Source of the DNA: Pseudomonadota bacterium | GTDB lineage: Bacteria > Pseudomonadota > Alphaproteobacteria > Acetobacterales > Acetobacteraceae | Reading direction: 5' to 3' | Assembly (NCBI GenBank): GCA_019352115.1 | Contig: JABBNW010000016.1 | Location: 1 to 35,569 of the forward strand | Length of the DNA stretch: 35,569 bases | In this document: positions 23,613-33,118 of the stretch, one piece after another | Layout: the number at the start of each line of letters is the position of its first letter | Numbering within the stretch: position 1 is the first letter of the stretch | Notes under the pieces: generated by a model | Told to the model about the DNA's origin: nothing | The model's database searches: none | Seen by the model: only the letters and a program-made list of their open reading frames with translations | Translations under genes and position numbers: made by a program

Positions 23613-24134
23613 TTACTGGCCGGCGGTCCGCGATTGCGGTGCCGGCGACGCGGTCGTGGGTCCGGCCGCCTGCACATGCCCCCTCTGCACATGCGCCCCT
23701 GGCACGGGCGGCTGATGGCGCGCCGTGAGGGCTTCTGCCCCCAGCATGAGAGCCATCAGGATCAGGAACAGGATCGCGGGCAGGTTGGCCCGGGAGCCGG
23801 TCGTTGCCTCGGTGCGTGGCAGGGTGCGGCGTGGCGAAGCGCTGGAGCCGGTCTGCCGCGGCAGAAGCGCGATCAGCCGGGCGGCGGTCGTGCCGGTGCC
23901 TGCATCCGCCGACGCATTCTCGGCGCGTGCCGCCAGTAGTGCCGCCAGAGCCTGGATTGCGGTTGCCTCCGGCAACGCGGTCAGCCTGGCGGCTTCCCGC
24001 CAGGGATCGACGTCCATGCGCGCAAGGACGGACAGGACGCTGACCGGCATTCCGTTGCGGTCCGCGCCGATCGGCGCGAAGAGAAACGGGTCGAACTCGG
24101 GTCCAAGGGGACAGGCCGAAGCCGCACGCGTCAT
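23613..24134 (-). CDS. Conserved-looking protein with one C-terminal membrane segment
   Basis: A 173-residue protein from ATG 24134; an in-frame GTG at 24140 adds two residues. The N-terminal 65 residues are compact and protein-like: FDPFLFAPIGADRNGMPVSV, then LSVLARMDVDPWREAARLTALP, a pattern I recall from unnamed alphaproteobacterial membrane proteins. A polar linker leads to one transmembrane helix, LPAILFLILMALMLGAEAL (about 117-135), with a short proline-rich tail. It is likely a tail-proximal single-pass inner-membrane protein with its N-terminal domain in the cytoplasm. No function can be given. The small gene at 23567 follows on the same strand. Confidence 0.7.
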   Translation of the reverse strand: MTRAASACPLGPEFDPFLFAPIGADRNGMPVSVLSVLARMDVDPWREAARLTALPEATAIQALAALLAARAENASADAGTGTTAARLIALLPRQTGSSASPRRTLPRTEATTGSRANLPAILFLILMALMLGAEALTARHQPPVPGAHVQRGHVQAAGPTTASPAPQSRTAGQ

Positions 24135-24140
24135 TCGCAC

Positions 24141-24615
24141 TACCGGATTTCAAGGCCTCCAGCGAAGCTGGAGAGCCAACGAGATGGCTTGGGGCAAGCG
24201 TGTCTGCGCCCGCCGGGAGCAAGCCATATTGCGCTCGCGGGGCAGCGGGCTAGGCTCGGAAACTACCCATGCGGGTCCGGTCACGGCGCCCGGCCGGCAG
24301 TTGTCGGCCGCGAGGGACATAAATCTCTTGATGAGGGGACCGGTCGAACCCGGTCGCGGACCGGCGCGGTCCCAGCCCGCAGCCTGCCATGGGGTCAGTC
24401 TTCTACGGGATCACCTTGCTGCGGGGGCGGCCCGGTGCCGTTGGGAAGGCGGAGGGGGACGCGGCAGGCGTTGGACCGCACGGAAACGTGTTGCTATGCC
24501 CGGCCGTGACGCTCCGATGCGATATCTCGGGCCGACTCAATATCGTCTGTACCGACGCGATGCCGGCCGTTTCCCGGCAGAGTGGACCTGCGCCCGCAAG
24601 CCCCAGGAGCCCGAG
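24141..24615. other. Gene-free interval between divergent small genes
   Basis: About 475 bases with no supported gene. A perfect short hairpin, CTCCAGC-GAA-GCTGGAG, sits at 24157-24173 near the 5' end of the minus-strand membrane-protein gene. The interval must hold promoters for that gene and for the secreted protein at 24616. A long open frame crosses it on the plus strand but is arginine-rich and starts far upstream inside the neighbour; I reject it. Confidence 0.45.
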
Positions 24616-24936
24616 ATGAAAACGAACCAGCGCACAATTGCCCAGCGTTCAATTGCAATAACGGCGGCGGTATTCGCCCTGTCCGGCGGCATCGGCCTTG
24701 CCAACGCCGCCCCCTCCCAAGGCCAGGGGGCGATCGTGCTCGCGGCCAACGGCGACCAGTACAACCAGGGCGTCGGCGGCAATGGCTCTGCCAGGCTTGC
24801 CCCCGGCCAGGACTACAACAGCGGGGTGGGCGGCAACGGGGCCGCCAAGAGCAAGGGCGATCCGGCCCACATCGGGACCGCCGGTGTCAGGGGTGATGCG
24901 CGCGGTCATTCCAACTGGAAGCCGCAACCACAGTAG
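24616..24936 (+). CDS. Small secreted glycine/asparagine-rich repeat protein
   Basis: A 106-residue protein with a Sec signal peptide (MKTNQRTIAQRSIAITAAVF then ALSGGIGLANAAP, cleavage likely after ANA at about 31). The mature part has two copies of YNxGVGGNGxA (about residues 49-59 and 67-77) separated by RLAPGQD, then a short basic, glycine-rich tail ending WKPQPQ. No cysteines are present after the signal. AGGAG lies about ten bases before the ATG. It is probably periplasmic or extracellular. I do not recognise the family. Confidence 0.75.
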   Translation: MKTNQRTIAQRSIAITAAVFALSGGIGLANAAPSQGQGAIVLAANGDQYNQGVGGNGSARLAPGQDYNSGVGGNGAAKSKGDPAHIGTAGVRGDARGHSNWKPQPQ

Positions 24937-25001
24937 CCTCTGCCGCGTGGGTCGCGATGCCGTGCATCCCGACCCACGTTGGCGAGATGCGCCGCGGCCC
25001 A

Positions 25002-25940
25002 TCACCCTGCCACGAACACCTGCCCCGTCGCATACGACAGCCACACCCGGTGCCCGTCCAACCAGTCCACCCCCAGCAGCAGATCGAGAATCGGAGTCAG
25101 GATCACCGGCGCCGCCACCACCGCCACCCCCTGCGTCACGCTCGCCCCGACCGCGAGCCACCCCAGCCGGTACACCCGCACGCGCACTCGCCGCGGGCCG
25201 ATGCCGCGCACCTGTCCCACCGGCTCCCCCGCCAGCCCGGCCTCGGTCAGCCCGAGCCGCGCCATCCCCGATGCGGTCAGCAGGTCGGTGGTGGACCCGG
25301 TGTCGATCAGCGCCCGCAGCACATGTCCGTCGGTCCGCACCGGAATCCCTAGCGGCGCGCGATAGCCGGCCATCGCCGCCACCGCCGCATACGGACCCCG
25401 CCACGGCAGGAACCGCCCAGTGCAGCCGCGTACCCGGTACAGCGTGACCCGGCGGTGCGCGAAATCGAGTGACAGGTCGAAAGCTGCCAGCACGTCCCGG
25501 CCCAGGATCCCGTCCACCGGCGCCCCGCCCATCTGGCTGACCGGGATCGCCCCCACGCTGACGCTCAGACCGCGCAGCATCGTGTCCTGGCGTAGCGCCA
25601 CCCCGCCCAGGACCAGGCTTGCGACCTCGGCGTTGCGGTGCTGCTCGATGCCGCCGATCCCGACCACGGTGGTGCCGACCCAGGGGTCGAGCTTCAGGTG
25701 CAGCCGCGCCACCGCCGCCGGGGTAAGCAGGCTGCGTTGCGCGCCGGTATCGAAGACGAAGGTCGCGGGCTGCCCGTCCAGCAGGGCGGTGACCAGCGGG
25801 TGCCCGGCGCGAAACTGGATCGGCAGCACCGCCCGCCGCTCCACCGAGCATGCGTGCGCCTGGGAGACAAGTATCGGCGCGGCAAGTATGGGCGCGGTGA
25901 ACGCCAGCAGCAGGAGGGCAAGCAGGTGCCCGGCGCGCAT
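25002..25940 (-). CDS. Retropepsin-like aspartic protease, two-lobed, exported
   Basis: A 312-residue protein with a signal peptide (MRAGHLLALLLLAFTAPILA, cleavage near 30 at AHA). Two aspartic-protease motifs occur: FDTGAQRSLL (D64) and LIDTGSTTDLL (D213). Each is followed by a flap-like strand; ILGRDVLAAF and LLGVDWLDGH are the corresponding hydrophobic-Gly elements. Thus it has two retropepsin-type lobes in one chain, like bacterial clan AA proteins of the periplasm. The ATG at 25940 precedes the signal; the frame is open much further upstream but crosses aroE antisense-frame sequence. It lies 131 bases after aroE in the same direction. Substrate unknown. Confidence 0.82.
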   Translation of the reverse strand: MRAGHLLALLLLAFTAPILAAPILVSQAHACSVERRAVLPIQFRAGHPLVTALLDGQPATFVFDTGAQRSLLTPAAVARLHLKLDPWVGTTVVGIGGIEQHRNAEVASLVLGGVALRQDTMLRGLSVSVGAIPVSQMGGAPVDGILGRDVLAAFDLSLDFAHRRVTLYRVRGCTGRFLPWRGPYAAVAAMAGYRAPLGIPVRTDGHVLRALIDTGSTTDLLTASGMARLGLTEAGLAGEPVGQVRGIGPRRVRVRVYRLGWLAVGASVTQGVAVVAAPVILTPILDLLLGVDWLDGHRVWLSYATGQVFVAG

Positions 25941-26071
25941 CCGCAACGTTCGAGGGCGGCGGCAAGGGGGCGGCCGGTGTCCCGCAATCCCGTGCGGCGG
26001 GCTTCCCCGTCTCCGGCCCTCCCGCGCCGGCGACAAGGCGGCGTTGCCCTGGCGGATCAATGTACGGCGGG

Positions 26072-26977
26072 TCAGTGTGCGGCGGGTTGATGCGCAGCGG
26101 CGCCGGGCGCGCCGGTATCGGGCGCGGCGGTGCGGGCGGCGATCACGGCGTCGAACGCCGCCCCCAGCGCGGCGATCGGCGGGCGCACCCCGGTGAACAG
26201 CGCGAAGGCGTCGGCGGCCTGGTGGATCGTAAGCGCGCGCCCGGTCACGGTGCGCGCGCCGGCGGCACGCGCGTCCGTCAGCAGTGGCGTGACCAGCGGG
26301 TAGTAAACCACGTCCGCGACCCACAGCCCGGCGTGCAGCAGGCTCGGCGGGATCGGCGTGCCGCGGTCGGGCAGCATGCCGACCGGGGTCGCGTTCACGA
26401 CGCCCGCGGCACCAACGAGCGCCGTGGCGAGGTCGGTCGCGGCGCGCGCCCGGGGGGCGCCGGCCCGTTCCAGGTCGCGGGCGAGCGCGGCCGCCTTTTC
26501 GGGCGCGCTGTCCAGGATGCGCAGGTCGGGCACGCCGAGGCGGGCCAGCGCGAATCCGGCCGCGCGGCCCACCCCGCCGGCACCGATCAGCGCAACGGGA
26601 CCAGCGGCGGGGTCGGCGATGTCCTCGGTGATGGCGGCGGCGAATCCGGTGGTGTCGGTGTTGTGGCCGATCAGCCGACCGTCGCGCACCACCACCGTGT
26701 TCACCGCGCCGATCGGCGCCGCCGCGGGATCGATCGCGTCGAGCAGGGCCAGCACCGCTTCCTTGTAGGGGAAGGTCACGTTGACGCCGGCGAAGCCGAG
26801 GCGGCGCACGCCCTCCGCCAGCGCCCGCAAGGTGGCGGTATCGGCGCCGGGTACGTCGATGAGCTGGTAGTGGACGCGCAGGCCGGTGGCGCGCCCGGCG
26901 GCCTCGTGCATGGCCGGGGCGGCGGAATGGGCGATCGGGGAGCCGATCAGGCCGAGCAGCACGCGGCGGTCTTCCAT
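26072..26977 (-). CDS. aroE: Shikimate/quinate dehydrogenase family protein
   Basis: A 301-residue NAD(P)-dependent dehydrogenase. The substrate motif GSPIAHSAAPAMHEA (12-26) has the first serine pair, but Ala stands where AroE usually has the second Ser (HSxSP), and Glu replaces the usual Asn. Catalytic Lys72 is in NVTFPYKEAV and Asp108 in NTDTTGF; the nucleotide loop is GAGGVGRAA (132-140). These changes suggest an AroE-like paralogue that may use quinate or a related acid rather than the main shikimate enzyme. The C-terminal 20 residues are alanine/proline-rich. ATG 26977 gives the family start. The gene is divergent from the deleted LLM oxidoreductase. Confidence 0.82.
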   Translation of the reverse strand: MEDRRVLLGLIGSPIAHSAAPAMHEAAGRATGLRVHYQLIDVPGADTATLRALAEGVRRLGFAGVNVTFPYKEAVLALLDAIDPAAAPIGAVNTVVVRDGRLIGHNTDTTGFAAAITEDIADPAAGPVALIGAGGVGRAAGFALARLGVPDLRILDSAPEKAAALARDLERAGAPRARAATDLATALVGAAGVVNATPVGMLPDRGTPIPPSLLHAGLWVADVVYYPLVTPLLTDARAAGARTVTGRALTIHQAADAFALFTGVRPPIAALGAAFDAVIAARTAAPDTGAPGAAAHQPAAH

Positions 26978-27142
26978 TCGATGACGTCTCCTGGCTGGGG
27001 GGCTCCCGGCTGGCGCCCGTCCGGGCAGGCGGCGCGGTGGACTTTGCCTCGTGCGCATGGCTGCGCCAAGCTGCGTCGCACGCGCGCGCCCGCGGCCGGC
27101 ACCGGACGGCGGGCACGCGCCGACAACGAGGGGGGGGCCGGG

Positions 27143-27545
27143 ATGCAGTTCGGCGCGGCGATGTTCTTCACCGACTACGCCATGTCCGCCGCCGCGCTCG
27201 GCGTGGCACTGGAAGCGCGCGGGTTCGAATCCATCTGGGCGCCGGAGCATTCCCACATCCCGCTGTCGCGCCGGTCCCCGTTCCCCGCCGGCGCACGCCG
27301 CCCGTCCGCAGTACGACGACGTGACCCGGTTCATGCCCGAATTCCTCCGCATGGCGGCCGAGGCGGGGCGTGATCCGGCCGAAATCCCCGTGACCGTGTT
27401 CGGCGTCACCCCGGACCCCGATCGCCTGCGCCGCTGGCGCGACGCCGGCGTCGCACGGGTGGTCGTGTCGCTGCCGGCGGCCGATGCGACGACGGTGCTG
27501 CCGATTCTCGACCGCTGGGAACACATGCTGCGAACGGCGCAATGA
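27143..27545 (+). pseudogene. LLM (luciferase-like) oxidoreductase, internally deleted and frameshifted
   Basis: The first 45 codons (MQFGAAMFFTDYAMSAAALG, then GVALEARGFESIWAPEHSH) are the N-terminus of an F420/FMN-dependent LLM oxidoreductase. About 50 codons in, the frame is lost; from about 27308 another frame gives YDDVTRFMPEFLRMAAEAG then RDPAEIPVTVFGV and ends at 27545, the C-terminus of the same family. The family is about 280-300 residues, so some 150 central residues, including most of the barrel, are gone. One deletion that also shifts the frame explains it. No functional product is expected. Confidence 0.75.
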
Positions 27546-27657
27546 TCCCGTCGCCCGGGCGCGTTGCGTGCCCGTGTCGGACGCAACCGGCGTGACCCTC
27601 GACCAGTTGCGCCTTTTCGCCTGACCGCCGCGGAGGCGGTGGCGCCGCCCGGCAAGC

Positions 27658-27685
27658 GATACCAGCCGTCCTAACGGCTGGTATC
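27658..27685. terminator. Perfect 11-base hairpin
   Basis: GATACCAGCCG (27658-27668) pairs exactly with CGGCTGGTATC (27675-27685) around a six-base loop. It lies between the LLM pseudogene and the convergent dehydrogenase at 27751. No T-run follows. It may act as a terminator-like hairpin or be a dispersed repeat. Confidence 0.5.
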
Positions 27686-27750
27686 CGTCAGACACCACTC
27701 GCGTGGCGTTCGCATCGAGAACCGCTGGCCGAACATTCCGCGGGTTGGCA

Positions 27751-28638
27751 TCAGTCGCAAGGCAGGCCGGCGTTGTGGGCGGCGAGGCCGGCGAGCGAGG
27801 ACCAGTCCCGCGCCCCGCCGCCCTGGGCGAGAATGGTCATCAACTGGTCGCGCAGCAGGCTGGCGAGCGGCATCGGCACGCCCTCGGCATCGGCAGCGGC
27901 GAGCGCGAGGCGGATGTCCTTGAGGCCGAGCGGGACCGGGAAGCCGGCGGGCTCGTAGCGGTCCTCGGCCATCAGGGTGCCATAGGTGCGATAGAGCGGC
28001 GCGGTGAACATCGTGTTGGTCAGCAGGTCGAGATAGGCGTGCGGGTCGATTCCGGCCTTGCGGACCAGGGCGAACGCCTCGCCCATCGCCTCGATCGTCG
28101 CGGCGGTGAGGAAATTCCCGCTGAGCTTCACGAGGTTTGCCGCCGCCGGCGTGGCGCTGATGGCGAAGCTGCGCTGGCCGATCGCGGCGAACACCGGGGC
28201 GAGGCGGTCGAGCAGGGGCGCGGCGCCGCCGGCGACGACGAACAGCTTGCCGGCCGCGGCCATGTCCGGCCGGCCGAACACCGGCGCCGCGGCGTAGCCC
28301 TGGCCGGCCGCTGCATGCGCCGCGGCAAGGCGTTCGGACAGCGCGACGCTGATCGTGCTCATGGCGACATGCGCGGCGCCACGCGCGAGGCCCGCCAGTA
28401 TGCCGCGCGGTCCGAACACCACCGCCGCCGTCGCCGTGTCGTCGGCGAGCATGGTGATCGCGACCTCCGCGCCCGCCGCCGCGGCAGCCGGATCGGCCGC
28501 CGCCGTGGCACCGGCGGCCACCAGGGCAGCGGCCTTGTCCGGGTTGCGGTTGAAGACGGTCACCGCATGGCCCGCCCGGAGGAGATTGGCCGCCATGGCC
28601 GCGCCCATGTTGCCAAGGCCGATGAAGGCGATCTGCAT
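27751..28638 (-). CDS. 3-hydroxyisobutyrate dehydrogenase-like beta-hydroxyacid dehydrogenase
   Basis: A 295-residue beta-hydroxyacid dehydrogenase. The Rossmann loop GLGNMG (7-12) opens it and NRNPDKAAAL follows at the second strand, suggesting an Asn/Arg pocket that favours NADPH. The catalytic Lys is in NLVKLSGNFL (about 171). The usual DAPVSGG is replaced by AAPVFGRPDMAAAGKL, which is common in the glyoxylate/succinic-semialdehyde reductase-like branch (GLYR). So the substrate may be an aldehyde or hydroxyacid other than 3-hydroxyisobutyrate. ATG 28638 is canonical. A short tandem repeat lies just upstream, and the MDR gene precedes it on the same strand. Confidence 0.88.
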   Translation of the reverse strand: MQIAFIGLGNMGAAMAANLLRAGHAVTVFNRNPDKAAALVAAGATAAADPAAAAAGAEVAITMLADDTATAAVVFGPRGILAGLARGAAHVAMSTISVALSERLAAAHAAAGQGYAAAPVFGRPDMAAAGKLFVVAGGAAPLLDRLAPVFAAIGQRSFAISATPAAANLVKLSGNFLTAATIEAMGEAFALVRKAGIDPHAYLDLLTNTMFTAPLYRTYGTLMAEDRYEPAGFPVPLGLKDIRLALAAADAEGVPMPLASLLRDQLMTILAQGGGARDWSSLAGLAAHNAGLPCD

Positions 28639-28669
28639 CGCGCTACCCTTCCGTTGTCCTTATGACCTC

Positions 28670-28720
28670 GGGTCGTCATGATCCCGGGTCATTGTCCCCC
28701 GGGTCATTGTCCCCTGGGTC
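28670..28720. repeat. Short tandem repeat, 15-base unit, about three copies
   Basis: GGGTCATTGTCCCCC (28686-28700) and GGGTCATTGTCCCCT (28701-28715) are adjacent, preceded by the diverged 16-base GGGTCGTCATGATCCC (28670-28685) and followed by GGGTC. The array fills the gap between the MDR stop codon and the dehydrogenase start at 28638. Confidence 0.85.
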
Positions 28721-29732
28721 AGAACCCTTCGAGCACGATCTTGCCCTTCGACTGCCCGCTTTCGAGCAACGCGTGGGCGCGCCGCAGGTTCGCCGCCGTG
28801 CAGGGGCCGAAATTCGCGGCGAGCGTGCTGCGCAAGGTGCCGACATCGACCAGGCGGGCCACCTCGGCGAGCACCGCGTGCTGCGCGATCATGTCCGGGG
28901 TTGCGAAGGTCGAGCGGGTGAACATCAATTCCCAGTGCAACGACACGCTCTTGCGCTTGAGCTTGCGGACGTCGATCGGCTCGGGGTCGTCGATCAGGCC
29001 GAAGCGTCCTTGCGGGGCGATCAGCTCCACGATCTGGTCGAAATGGGCGTCGGTGCCGGTGGTGGCGAACACGACACCGGGGGCGCCGATGCCGAGCGCG
29101 GCAACCTCCGCGGCCAGCGGCCGCGTGTGATCCACGACATGATCGGCGCCGAGGGCGCGCACCCAGTCCTGCGTTTCCGGCCGCGAGGCGGTGGCGATCA
29201 CCGTGAGGTCGGTGAGCGCCTTGGCAAGCTGGATCGCGATCGAACCGACCCCGCCGGCCCCGCCGATGATGAGGATCGCCGGTGCCGCGCCCGGCACCGC
29301 GCGGCGGATGTCCAGCCGGTCGAACAGGGCTTCCCACGCGGTGATGGCGGTGAGCGGCAGGGCGGCGGCTTCGGCCATGCCGAGGCTGCGCGGCTTCGGG
29401 CCGACCAGGCGTTCGTCGACCAGGTGGAATTCCGCGTCGGTGCCCTGCCGATCGAGCGCGCCGGCGTAGAAGACGGCATCCCCCGGCTCGAACAGGGTGC
29501 AGTCGGGGCCTACGGCTTCGACCGTGCCGGCGGCGTCCCAACCGAGCACGCGGACCTCCCCGGCCGGTGGCGCGGCGCGGCGGCGTACTTTGGTATCGAC
29601 CGGATTGACCGACACCGCGGCGACGTTCACCAGCAGGTCGCGGCCGGTCGGTGTCGGCCTCGGCAAGGTGACGTCGAGCAGCGCGTTGGGATCGCTGATC
29701 GGCAACGACATCCGATAGCCGACGGCCTTCAT
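28719..29732 (-). CDS. Zinc-free MDR, quinone oxidoreductase-like alcohol dehydrogenase family
   Basis: A 337-residue medium-chain dehydrogenase/reductase of the ZADH1/zinc-binding-alcohol-dehydrogenase-like group. MKAVGYRMSLPISDPNALLD is the typical N-terminus. VSVNPVDTKVR (about 41-51) and VLGWDAAGTVEAVG (about 63-76) belong to the catalytic domain, and GGAGGVGSIAIQLAK (about 157-171) is the NADPH loop. The zinc-ligand cysteines of classic alcohol dehydrogenases are missing, so it is a quinone oxidoreductase or enone reductase type. The start at 29732 is canonical. It is followed on the same strand by the beta-hydroxyacid dehydrogenase, probably in one transcript. Confidence 0.9.
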   Translation of the reverse strand: MKAVGYRMSLPISDPNALLDVTLPRPTPTGRDLLVNVAAVSVNPVDTKVRRRAAPPAGEVRVLGWDAAGTVEAVGPDCTLFEPGDAVFYAGALDRQGTDAEFHLVDERLVGPKPRSLGMAEAAALPLTAITAWEALFDRLDIRRAVPGAAPAILIIGGAGGVGSIAIQLAKALTDLTVIATASRPETQDWVRALGADHVVDHTRPLAAEVAALGIGAPGVVFATTGTDAHFDQIVELIAPQGRFGLIDDPEPIDVRKLKRKSVSLHWELMFTRSTFATPDMIAQHAVLAEVARLVDVGTLRSTLAANFGPCTAANLRRAHALLESGQSKGKIVLEGF

Positions 29733-29835
29733 GGTGGAACTCCCGGGATGAGGGTCAGGGTCGTGCGCTGGGCGCTGGCACCATCAGGTGCACGGGCGGG
29801 CGCCGACCGCAACCGCGCCTTCTCGGCGGCAAGGT

Positions 29836-30027
29836 TCAGCCCTGCGCGCGGCAGGCTGCCCGGCCGCACCACGCGGTCCGCATCGCGAGGCGCGCGCTGG
29901 CGGCGGCTTGTGCCTGCGCATGGGCGGCGACCGCGGCGGGCCGGCCGGTCCCGGCGGCGAGCGGCGCGGCCTGCGCGGCCCCGGCCATCAGGCCCAGCGC
30001 CAGGAAGGCGGCAGTGAATTTGGTCAT
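29836..30027 (-). CDS. Small exported alanine-rich protein (63 aa)
   Basis: A 63-residue reading with a good signal peptide, MTKFTAAFLALGLMAGAAQA, cleavage expected after AQA. The mature 43 residues are alanine/arginine-rich, with two cysteines in WCGRAACRAQG at the end that could form a disulfide. The ATG at 30027 is chosen because the frame upstream is not signal-like; a GAGGA lies rather far, about 15-18 bases upstream. The family is not recognised. A perfect palindrome at 30068 sits in its upstream region. Confidence 0.55.
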   Translation of the reverse strand: MTKFTAAFLALGLMAGAAQAAPLAAGTGRPAAVAAHAQAQAAASARLAMRTAWCGRAACRAQG

Positions 30028-30335
30028 GGCAGAGTGTCCATTCCTCGTGACCCGCAGCGTGGGTCGTCCGTCAGTCGATACTGACGGGACGAAGATGGAC
30101 AGGTCCGCGCGCGGCGCGACTGCGGTGGCGGGGGAGGCACCCATGCGGGCTCTGGGCGCGCGCGACCCCTTGCCACCTGCCGGTTTGCCCCCAGGCGACG
30201 GATGCCGTCATCGCCGGCGAGGCCAAGGGGCTGTCCGGCCCGGCGGCGACGGGGTGGCGTTCGGCCGCCTCGCCCCCCACATTCCGTGCAACCGGCGCGG
30301 TAGGGTGCCGGCCTCACCCTCGCGGAGCCCCGTCC
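30028..30335. other. Divergent promoter region between small exported protein and ohr
   Basis: 308 bases without a gene. It must hold promoters for the minus-strand small protein and for ohr. The palindrome at 30068 is the only strong feature. No OhrR-like gene is adjacent, so ohr control cannot be inferred from context. Confidence 0.4.
30068..30087. promoter_or_regulatory. Inverted repeat CCGTCAGT-CGAT-ACTGACGG
   Basis: Eight-base arms (30068-30075 and 30080-30087) are exact reverse complements around CGAT. It lies 41 bases upstream of the ATG at 30027, where an operator would be expected. It could also be a hairpin in the leader RNA. Confidence 0.45.
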
Positions 30336-30773
30336 ATGGACACGATCAAGCCGCTCTTCACCGCCACGGCCACCGCCATCGGTGGCCGCAACGGGCATAC
30401 GGAATCGAGCGACGGCATGGTGAAGGTCGATCTCTCCGTGCCCAAGGCCATGGGGGGGCCGGGCAAGCCGGGGACCGCCACGCCGGAGCACCTGTTCGCC
30501 GCCGGCTATGCCGCCTGCTTCGGCGGTGCGCTCGACTTCGTCGCCAAGCAGCACAAGCAGGACGCGACCGGGGCGAAAATCACCTGCGCGGTCTCGATCG
30601 GGCCGCGCGAGGGCGGCGGCTTCGGCCTGGCGGTGAAGCTGCATGTCGCCGACGCCTCCTTGCCGCAGGCCCAACTCGCCGCCCTGGCGCAGGAAGCGCA
30701 CGAGAAGATCTGCCCCTATTCGCACGCCACCCGCGGCAACGTGCCGGTGGAGCTGGAGGTCGTGGGCTCCTGA
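30336..30773 (+). CDS. ohr: Organic hydroperoxide resistance protein (OsmC/Ohr family)
   Basis: A 145-residue Ohr. The two redox cysteines are in YAACFGGAL (C61) and [12 protein letters not shown] (C126), both diagnostic of Ohr; [15 protein letters not shown] is the standard context, and R18 matches the conserved catalytic arginine region. Ohr reduces organic hydroperoxides using lipoylated proteins in the cytoplasm. Length is normal. The YyaL-type gene starts 29 bases after its stop, in the same direction, so they may be cotranscribed. The MarR-type repressor OhrR, often adjacent, is absent from the window. Confidence 0.95.
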   Translation: MDTIKPLFTATATAIGGRNGHTESSDGMVKVDLSVPKAMGGPGKPGTATPEHLFAAGYAACFGGALDFVAKQHKQDATGAKITCAVSIGPREGGGFGLAVKLHVADASLPQAQLAALAQEAHEKICPYSHATRGNVPVELEVVGS

Positions 30774-30801
30774 CCCGCGCCGCGCCAAGGAATATTCGCC
30801 G

Positions 30802-32841
<2,040 letters not shown>

Positions 32842-32964
32842 TCGGACTGGCGGCGGCCGGGGCGCGCTGTGGGCGGTGGTGTTGCGGGGGCGGATGGGGT
32901 TCCGTTGCGTATCGAGACCCGGTTGCTTGCGGGCGGGGGCTCGGGTCCGCGATCGGGGTAAGAA

Positions 32965-33014
32965 CGCGCGGGTCGGGGCGTGGAACTCTGCTGTTGGCGC
33001 GCGCGCTTTTTTTT
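32965..33014 (+). terminator. Possible Rho-independent terminator with T8
   Basis: CGCGCG (32965-32970) can pair with CGCGCG at the end of the CG-rich stretch just before TTTTTTTT (33007-33014). The loop is long and the stem is low complexity, so this is tentative. It lies about 120 bases downstream of the YyaL-type gene in the right orientation. The rest of 32842-33118 shows nothing. Confidence 0.35.
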
Positions 33015-33118
33015 GTCACGGAGACAGGGCGGAGGGCCACGGGAGTCGGAACGGTTGGTCCGACCGCGGCTCCATCACGTGTTGGCGCTGTCCTGGGGCG
33101 GGCAGCGCAGGCCGCACA

